DNA of 49,026 bases from Plesiocystis pacifica SIR-1 (GTDB lineage: Bacteria > Myxococcota_A > Polyangia > Nannocystales > Nannocystaceae), in contig NZ_ABCS01000076.1 of the NCBI RefSeq assembly GCF_000170895.1, forward strand, positions 1 through 49,026, given 5' to 3'. Every line of letters begins with the position of its first letter. Position 1 is the first letter of the stretch. Made by a program: the position numbers and the translations under genes. Below, piece after piece: positions 44,246 through 49,026 of this stretch. The notes under the pieces were generated by a model that was not told the origin of the DNA, ran no database searches, and was given only the letters and a program-made list of their open reading frames with translations.

Positions 44246-45397
44246 TCACACGCGCACATGCAGCTCGCGGCAGCCGTGGATCACCGGCACCTCGACGGGC
44301 AGGATGTCGCGCTCGGTGTCGACGCGCAGCTCGGGGAAGCGCCGGTAGAGGGCCGGGATGGCGATCTCGGCCTCGAGCTTGGCCAGCGGCTCGCCGAGGC
44401 AGCGATGGATCCCCCGCCCAAAGCCCAGGTGCCCCTTGGCCCGGCGCTCGAGCTGAAACTCGCCGGGCGCCTCGTACTCGTTCGGGTCGTGGTTGGCCGC
44501 CATCAACATCGGCAACACCCGCGAGCCAGCCGGCAGCACGGTCTCGCCGATCTCCACGGTGCGCGTGGTGAAGCGGAAATTCCCGAGCACGGGGCCGCGG
44601 TAGCGCAGCACCTCGGTGACCAGGTCGCGGGCGCAGTCTGGATCGGCCACGACCTTCGCGCGCAGCTTTGGGGCGTCGTCGAGGCAGCGGACCGCGTTGT
44701 TGATCAGGTTGGTCGTGGTCTCGTGGCCGGCGATCAAGAACAGGCTGCCCATGGCCTCGAGCTCCCCGTCGCTACACTCGGCGCCGTCTCGCTGGGCGCG
44801 GATGAAGTCGCTGGTCAGATCGTCGCCGAGCTCCCCCGACTCCCGCCGCTCGCGGAGGAAGGCCCCGTAGTAGGCGTTGAGCTCCTGGCCCGCGCGCATG
44901 CCGACGCTGCGCTCGGGCTCCGGCCGGGTCGCGAGCACGGCCTGGGCCGCGATCCGACGAAAGCGCGGGTAGTCCTCCCGCGGCACCCCGAGCAGCTCGG
45001 CGATGACGATGGCGGGGAAGGGCCCGGAGAAGGCCTCGACGAGGTCGAAGCGATCGCCGCGAGCCTCGACCTCGTCGAGGATCGACTCGCACAGCTCCTC
45101 GACCGCGGTCGCCAGCTTGGCGATGCGCCGCGGCGTGAACGCGGGCTGGGCCAGGGCGCGCAGCCGTCGGTGGGTGGGGTCGTCCGAGGTGATCATCGTC
45201 GGCGCCGTCTCGAACTCCTCGGTGTGCCAGCGCGGATCGTCCGAGGAGAAGGTCCGCGGGTCCTGCAGCACCTGCTTGACGTGGTCGTGGCGGAGCAGCA
45301 GCCAGGCGTCGAGCGCCTCGACGTAGAACACCGGGCGGTGCCGGCGAAGCTCCTCGAAGCGGACGAAGGGCTCGAGATGAAACTGGCGATCAAACAT
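44246..45397 (-). CDS. Cytochrome P450 monooxygenase
   Basis: A 383-residue bacterial class I P450. Seen: I-helix oxygen-activation motif AGHETTTN (223-230), K-helix EVLR (Glu262, Arg265), and heme-binding FGRGIHRCLG with proximal Cys333. No membrane anchor, so it is cytoplasmic. The sequence type resembles CYP102/107-like soluble hydroxylases acting on natural products or fatty acids, but the substrate cannot be read from sequence. It forms a two-gene operon with the ferredoxin, in which the P450 is first. Confidence 0.95.
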   Translation of the reverse strand: MFDRQFHLEPFVRFEELRRHRPVFYVEALDAWLLLRHDHVKQVLQDPRTFSSDDPRWHTEEFETAPTMITSDDPTHRRLRALAQPAFTPRRIAKLATAVEELCESILDEVEARGDRFDLVEAFSGPFPAIVIAELLGVPREDYPRFRRIAAQAVLATRPEPERSVGMRAGQELNAYYGAFLRERRESGELGDDLTSDFIRAQRDGAECSDGELEAMGSLFLIAGHETTTNLINNAVRCLDDAPKLRAKVVADPDCARDLVTEVLRYRGPVLGNFRFTTRTVEIGETVLPAGSRVLPMLMAANHDPNEYEAPGEFQLERRAKGHLGFGRGIHRCLGEPLAKLEAEIAIPALYRRFPELRVDTERDILPVEVPVIHGCRELHVRV

Positions 45398-45497
45398 GCC
45401 CTCAGCCTAGGAGGCCGGGCGCGCCCGACAATGTCAGGATCCGGGCGCCTGCTGCCCGCGACTGGGCACCTCGCGAGCTCGCGCCCCCAAACGAAGA

Positions 45498-45521
45498 TGG
45501 GCGCCCCCGAAGGGACGCCCA
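45498..45521 (-). terminator. Hairpin after the zinc-ribbon lipoprotein operon
   Basis: TGGGCG.CCCC and GGGA.CGCCCA flank a CGAA tetraloop about 24 bases past the stop codon of the gene at 45545. The short, very stable stem is likely the 3' end of the two-gene operon. The rest of 45398-45544 shows further GC-rich inverted repeats but no gene. Confidence 0.55.
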
Positions 45522-45544
45522 CCACTCGCGCTCAGGCTCGAGAC

Positions 45545-45943
45545 TCAGCCGCCGGTGTCGGTGTCGAGGGTGTCCGGCAAGCCGTACTCCGCCTCGCCCG
45601 CCTCGGTCTCCGAGTCGGTCGTGGTGTCCGTCTCGAAGCCCGTGTCCGGCACGCCGTACTCCGAGTCGCCGGGATCGGTGGTCGTCTCGTCCGTGGACGT
45701 GTCGCCGGTGGTCCCGGTCTCCGTCGTGGTGTCCGCGTCGCCGTCGGTGTCCGAGGTGGTCGTGTCGGAGCTGGTCGAGTCGTCGCCGTCGTCCGCGGGG
45801 CAGCCCACGAGGGTCAGCCCGAGCAGCACCATGGGGACGACGGGGTTGGCCACCGTCCGGTGTCGGGTGCCGCAGTGCGGGCAGACCGAGTCGGTGACGC
45901 GGATGTGGTTGGCGCAGTTGGGACAGGTGGTCATGCGTGCCAT
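45545..45943 (-). CDS. Zinc-ribbon lipoprotein with two YG-x-P motifs
   Basis: A 132-residue protein with start ATG 45943 and a good ribosome site (TAGGAG, 8-9 bases upstream) that overlaps the stop codon of the preceding gene, so the two are translationally coupled. Zinc ribbon Cys7-X2-Cys10, Cys21-X2-Cys24 (CPNC...CPHCG); hydrophobic segment VVPMVLLGLTLVGC with lipobox LVGC (Cys48); then an Asp/Thr/Ser-rich tail of about 84 residues carrying SEYGVPDT (YGVP 96-99) and AEYGLPDT (YGLP 120-123). The tail is otherwise low complexity, so the two conserved motifs stand out. Likely exported after cytoplasmic modification; this role is inferred. Confidence 0.83.
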   Translation of the reverse strand: MARMTTCPNCANHIRVTDSVCPHCGTRHRTVANPVVPMVLLGLTLVGCPADDGDDSTSSDTTTSDTDGDADTTTETGTTGDTSTDETTTDPGDSEYGVPDTGFETDTTTDSETEAGEAEYGLPDTLDTDTGG

Positions 45944-45955
45944 GGTGAACAGCTC

Positions 45956-46333
45956 CTACTCGGTGGGGGTGTGGGTGTCGATCAGGGCGGGCGCGCCGGG
46001 CTTCGACGCCTCGCCCTCGTTGCCCGTAGACGCGACGCCGTACTCCGACTCGCCCGCGTCGAGGGTCGTGGTCTCGGTCGTGTCCTCGGCCGTGCCCATG
46101 TCCGTCCCGGTGTCGCCCGTGTCGTCCGTCGCCGTGTCGCCGTCCTCGGTCGTGGTCACGGGGACGCCGTAGGCCGGCTCGGCCTCGGGGCAGCCCGTGA
46201 GCGCGAGGCCGAGGATCAGCGCAGGCACGGCCGGGCTCACGGTCGTGCGTACGATGGCGCCGCAGTGGGGACAGTTGCCATCCGTCGCCCGGATGTGGTT
46301 GTGGCAGGTCGAACAAGGGATCAAGCGAGGCAT
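45956..46333 (-). CDS. Zinc-ribbon lipoprotein with YGVP motif, first of a pair
   Basis: From ATG 46333 (MPRLIPCSTCHNHIRATDGN) the protein has 125 residues. Zinc ribbon cysteines at 7, 10, 21 and 24, at exactly the same positions as in the next gene; lipobox LTGC at Cys48, also the same. The tail has PAYGVPVT (YGVP 55-58, only seven residues after the lipid Cys) and ESEYGVAST (YGVA 98-101), separated by a Thr/Asp/Glu-rich stretch. A long run of Asp-Thr residues suggests an unstructured surface chain. It is followed by its paralogue after 12 bases. A degenerate second motif (A for P) is worth noting. Confidence 0.83.
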   Translation of the reverse strand: MPRLIPCSTCHNHIRATDGNCPHCGAIVRTTVSPAVPALILGLALTGCPEAEPAYGVPVTTTEDGDTATDDTGDTGTDMGTAEDTTETTTLDAGESEYGVASTGNEGEASKPGAPALIDTHTPTE

Positions 46334-46441
46334 GGCGGGCTCCGCGGCGATTGTCCCACAACACACCGCTCGGAGGCCAGCCCTCGCCCCGACGCGTGAA
46401 CCCTGGAACTTTCGGTCTGCCTCAGGGCTGCGCGTGACCGC

Positions 46442-46936
46442 TCACTGGTCCGTGTAGGCCTTGGCGACGATCGCCCAGCGGTCTTCCAAGCGAGCCAGAA
46501 TCAGCGCGTCGTAGACGGTGTTCCAGTAGCGCAGCGAGACCAGGGCCAGGCGCCCGTCGATGACCTCGATGGACAGGATCTCGCTGTCCACCGCCCCGCG
46601 CGGCGGGTCCTCCCGCGCGCCCCACTCGTCGAGCACCGCGCCCATGTCCTTGAAGGTCGACACCTCGATGACCCCGGACCCGTCGCGCACCGCCCGGACC
46701 ATGGTCGCGTGCTCGCTGACGAAGGCCCGCTCGAGGCGGGCGCGGTCGGGCTCGGCGATGCCGTGGAGGTAGTCGGCGATGGCCGCCTCGATGCCGGCTC
46801 GCTCTTCGCTGGTCGGGGCGGCGACCGGGGCCTTGGGCTCGTCGGGGCGGGTCGTCGACGCGGGCGCCGACACGCAGCCCAGCGCTCCGAACCCGAGCAA
46901 GCAGGACACTCCAAGGGCGATCAGACGCGCGTACAC
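46442..46936 (-). CDS. NTF2-like (SnoaL/lumazine-binding-type) lipoprotein
   Basis: A 164-residue protein starting at GTG 46936. A lipoprotein signal MYARLIALGVSCLLGFGALGC (lipobox ALGC) precedes a Pro/Ala linker and a small cone-shaped alpha+beta domain: GIEAAIADYLHGIAEPDRAR, AFVSEHATMVRAV, VSLRYWNTVYDALILARLED and RWAIVAKAYTDQ at the end. This pattern is that of NTF2-like proteins of the putative lumazine-binding family; the function is not known. The stretch 46334-46441 upstream of the zinc-ribbon pair holds nothing else I can name. Confidence 0.8.
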   Translation of the reverse strand: MYARLIALGVSCLLGFGALGCVSAPASTTRPDEPKAPVAAPTSEERAGIEAAIADYLHGIAEPDRARLERAFVSEHATMVRAVRDGSGVIEVSTFKDMGAVLDEWGAREDPPRGAVDSEILSIEVIDGRLALVSLRYWNTVYDALILARLEDRWAIVAKAYTDQ

Positions 46937-46998
46937 GCGGGCATGCTCCCAGGCTCGCCGCGGGGCCGCAAACCCGACGACTGGGGTAGCATGGTTCC

Positions 46999-48270
46999 AT
47001 GCTGCTCCACGATCGACTGCGCGCGGGCCTGCTCGGTGTCCGCGTGCAACTTGGAACGGAGGGAACGACGCTCGAGATCGTCGACCAGGGCCCTCGACAC
47101 CTGCGCTGGCACGACCCCGAGCTCGGCGCCGTCGGCATGGCCGCGCACAGCCCCTTTCCCCTGGATCTCTCCGACGCCCGTAGACCCACGCTGCGCGCCG
47201 AGCTCGAGGCCGAAGCCCGGGCGATCTTCGAGCGAGCCCACGCGGCCAACGCGACGCAGCGCGCGGCCCTCGAACACACCGACCCCGAACGAGCCAAGGC
47301 CGAGGCCGCGCTCTTCGATCGCCCGCCTCGAACCGCCGACCCCAGCTGGTCGCCCATGGTCGAGTGCGAGCTCGTCGAGCGCGAGCCCGGCCGCGTCCTG
47401 CGGACCCTCAGCCGCATCACCTACGAGCCCGGCCACGAGCTCATCCGCGGCCAGCTCGCCCTGCCCCTCGCCCAGGGCCACCTGCGCCTGTCCCTGATCC
47501 ACCGCGCGGGGCTGACGGGCTTTCGTGAGAGCGCCCTGAGCGTGCCCCTGCTCGAAGCGGCCGAGGACCCCGCGGCCATGGAGCACCCCGGCCAGCCCTT
47601 CTACGACGACCCGCAGCACGACGCCCAGTTCCCCCAGCACGGGCTCAGCTGCGTCCGCCGGGGGCTGAGCGCGTGGCTCGATCCCGACGACGGCCTCCAG
47701 GTCCTCGATACACCTCCGCTCCAGGCCACGGGTGCGCGCGTCGAGCTGCCCACCGCCGCGAGCTCCATCGTCCCTCCGCCGGGCTTTTTGTTCGTGCCCC
47801 GCGAGGTCCTGCCCATGGCGCCCACCCTGGCCAGCCTCGTGCGGATCGGCCTCGAGCCCGCGCCCGACTCGATGATCGACGTGTGGCGCCTCGAGCAGCG
47901 CTTTCGCGGGCCCGGAGGGCTGCGCCAATTTGCCGATCAGACCCTGCGCGGGTGGTCCGAAGAGGGGGCCGAGGAGGTCCAGGTCCACAGCGAGGTCGCC
48001 AGCGATGGGCCCCACGCCGTCGCCGTGCGCAGCCAGGTCAGCATGCGCACCCAGTCCGAACCGCGGCACACCCTGGTCTACTGGTTTGTCGACGACGACG
48101 GCGAGTCCTTCCGCGTCAGCCTGGGCTTCTCGGGCGCGATCGCCTTCGAGGACCAACGACCGACCTTCGACGCGCTGGTCTCGAGCTGGCGCCGCCTCGC
48201 CGTCGAGCCCACTCCCGAGCCCGAGCCCGAACCCGAGCGCTCCTGGTGGCGGCGCCTGTTCTCCAAGTAG
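46999..48270 (+). CDS. Hypothetical soluble protein
   Basis: A 423-residue protein from ATG 46999 (MLLHDRLRAGLLGVRVQLGT). No signal peptide or membrane helix. The first 190 residues hold alternating beta strands (GTTLEIVDQGPRHLRWHD, ELVEREPGRVLRTLSRITYE) and acidic helices; the last third (YWFVDDDGESFRVSLGFSG, FDALVSSWRRLAVEP) resembles proteins of the DUF1795/DcrB-like type that pack a curved sheet against helices. A PEPEPEPE linker precedes a Trp-rich end (RSWWRRLFSK). I cannot assign a family with confidence. It is convergent with the PcfJ-like gene (10 bases between stop codons). Confidence 0.75.
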   Translation: MLLHDRLRAGLLGVRVQLGTEGTTLEIVDQGPRHLRWHDPELGAVGMAAHSPFPLDLSDARRPTLRAELEAEARAIFERAHAANATQRAALEHTDPERAKAEAALFDRPPRTADPSWSPMVECELVEREPGRVLRTLSRITYEPGHELIRGQLALPLAQGHLRLSLIHRAGLTGFRESALSVPLLEAAEDPAAMEHPGQPFYDDPQHDAQFPQHGLSCVRRGLSAWLDPDDGLQVLDTPPLQATGARVELPTAASSIVPPPGFLFVPREVLPMAPTLASLVRIGLEPAPDSMIDVWRLEQRFRGPGGLRQFADQTLRGWSEEGAEEVQVHSEVASDGPHAVAVRSQVSMRTQSEPRHTLVYWFVDDDGESFRVSLGFSGAIAFEDQRPTFDALVSSWRRLAVEPTPEPEPEPERSWWRRLFSK

Positions 48271-48280
48271 ACCACCCCGC

Positions 48281-49026
48281 TCACTCGCGCTGGGTCTCGC
48301 GCAAGAACCGGTCCGCCCACTGACGGACCACGGCCTGCTCCCAGGGTCGCGCCGCTCGGTTGCAGCGACCGAGAGCCTGGGCGACTCGCTTGGTCGGCAG
48401 GCGAACCTCGATGGTCAAGCAGCGCTCGCCGTCGCAGCGCAGGCTGAAGATCGCGCTGTGTCCCTCGGCGCAGGCGCGGTCGTAGCCGTACACGCAGTGG
48501 GCCATGGCCGCCGACTCCCGCGCGAGCTGTTCGCTGGTGACGAGCTCCACGAAGGCCCAGGTCCGCTCGCCCTCGCTCAGCTCCCAGTCCCAGCGCTGGC
48601 CCGACCACCGCAGCCGCGGCCGCCAGCGGTAGTGGCTGCGCTCCATCGCGTAGCGCTCGGCCTCTCGCCGGGCCGCCCGGGGGCTCCGGCCGGTCCAGTC
48701 AAAGCGCTCGCCCCGACCGTGGCGCTCGGTGTGGACGTGGCGGGCCCACGCGAGGATCGCCATCGCCGAGTCCTCCCCCAACTCGGCGCGGTGGCGGGCC
48801 AGCCAGCGCACCGCCCCCTCCCAAAAATCGCGGGCGCTCGGCCGCGCCAGGGTCGGGTCGAGGACGTAGCCATAGTCGCTCGTGAGCCACGCGAACTCGA
48901 CGCCCGAGCCCCCCAGGCGCAGGACCTCGGCGTACATCACCGCCTCCACCGGCACGAGGTGGGCGGGCACTCGCGCGAGCAAGCCTGGCAGCTTCTTGGG
49001 CAAGCGCGGCCACTCCCCCGGGGTCT
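48281..49026 (-). CDS. PcfJ-domain protein, 5' end outside the window
   Basis: The minus-strand frame remains open at the right edge (reading EWPRLPKKL and on), so at least the N terminus is missing. The visible 248 residues end in a PcfJ-like domain: TWAFVELVTSEQLARESAAM, AHCVYGYDRACAEGHSAIF, SLRCDGERCLTIEVRLP, RVAQALGRCNRAARPW, with the typical HCV..Y...C.....I..L pattern. PcfJ proteins occur on plasmids and in chromosomes of many bacteria; their function is poorly known. Cys and His residues of the HCVYGY motif are intact. Confidence 0.85.
   Translation of the reverse strand, partial: TPGEWPRLPKKLPGLLARVPAHLVPVEAVMYAEVLRLGGSGVEFAWLTSDYGYVLDPTLARPSARDFWEGAVRWLARHRAELGEDSAMAILAWARHVHTERHGRGERFDWTGRSPRAARREAERYAMERSHYRWRPRLRWSGQRWDWELSEGERTWAFVELVTSEQLARESAAMAHCVYGYDRACAEGHSAIFSLRCDGERCLTIEVRLPTKRVAQALGRCNRAARPWEQAVVRQWADRFLRETQRE

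Overview
This 49 kb window is very GC-rich DNA whose gene content points to a myxobacterium (phylum Myxococcota), most likely a Nannocystis/Enhygromyxa/Plesiocystis-type lineage. The signs are two giant Ser/Thr kinase-TPR proteins, hybrid and PAS histidine kinases, many lipoproteins with Asp/Glu/Thr/Gly-rich linkers, C-terminal MYXO-CTERM-type tails, a DUF2330 protein and GTG starts. The lineage is inferred from family content only; there is no rRNA here. No tRNA, phage, insertion sequence or CRISPR array was seen.

Layout. 1-5.6 kb: end of an unknown gene, a four-copy hairpin repeat array, a long-chain-type acyl-CoA dehydrogenase, an OmpA-type lipoprotein, a small lipoprotein overlapping an Sfp-type phosphopantetheinyl transferase, and a CAP-domain lipoprotein. 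5.6-10 kb: a lysyl oxidase-like lipoprotein, a MYXO-CTERM-like protein, and an AraC regulator plus VOC protein operon. 10-14.8 kb: RNA polymerase omega with a long poly-Asp tail, a small lipoprotein, guanine deaminase, a hybrid histidine kinase and an ECF sigma factor. 14.8-23.8 kb: a small beta-sandwich-like protein behind a kinase-TPR gene, an RlmN-like radical SAM enzyme, a DUF5916 outer-membrane protein, an RsbR-type STAS protein and two tandem SpoIIAA-like paralogues. 24-36 kb: a DUF2330 MYXO-CTERM protein, a short-chain dehydrogenase, a serine beta-lactamase-fold protein, a TPR membrane protein, an alpha/beta hydrolase lipoprotein, a second kinase-TPR protein and an unknown protein. 36-49 kb: a PAS histidine kinase, two paralogous radical SAM/SPASM enzymes, three zinc-ribbon lipoproteins carrying YG-x-P motifs, an MBL lipoprotein with a divergent LysR gene, a TfoX-N protein, another LysR gene, a P450-ferredoxin operon, and a PcfJ-like gene running off the end.

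The most interesting signal is at 37-46.3 kb. Two radical SAM/SPASM enzymes with full 3+7 cysteine sets lie close to three small proteins of one unusual architecture: an N-terminal CX2C-X10-CX2C zinc ribbon, a hydrophobic segment ending in a lipobox, then an acidic or Thr-rich tail with YGAP, YGVP or YGLP. One such lipoprotein gene lies directly upstream of the first enzyme gene. The other two form a tight operon about 3 kb past the second enzyme gene, which is itself followed by a possible 52-residue Cys/aromatic-rich peptide. This could be a peptide- or lipoprotein-modification system.

A second strong signal is a set of structured intergenic repeats. Three families abut stop codons at six loci, in one orientation relative to the gene they follow, and one is nested inside another.
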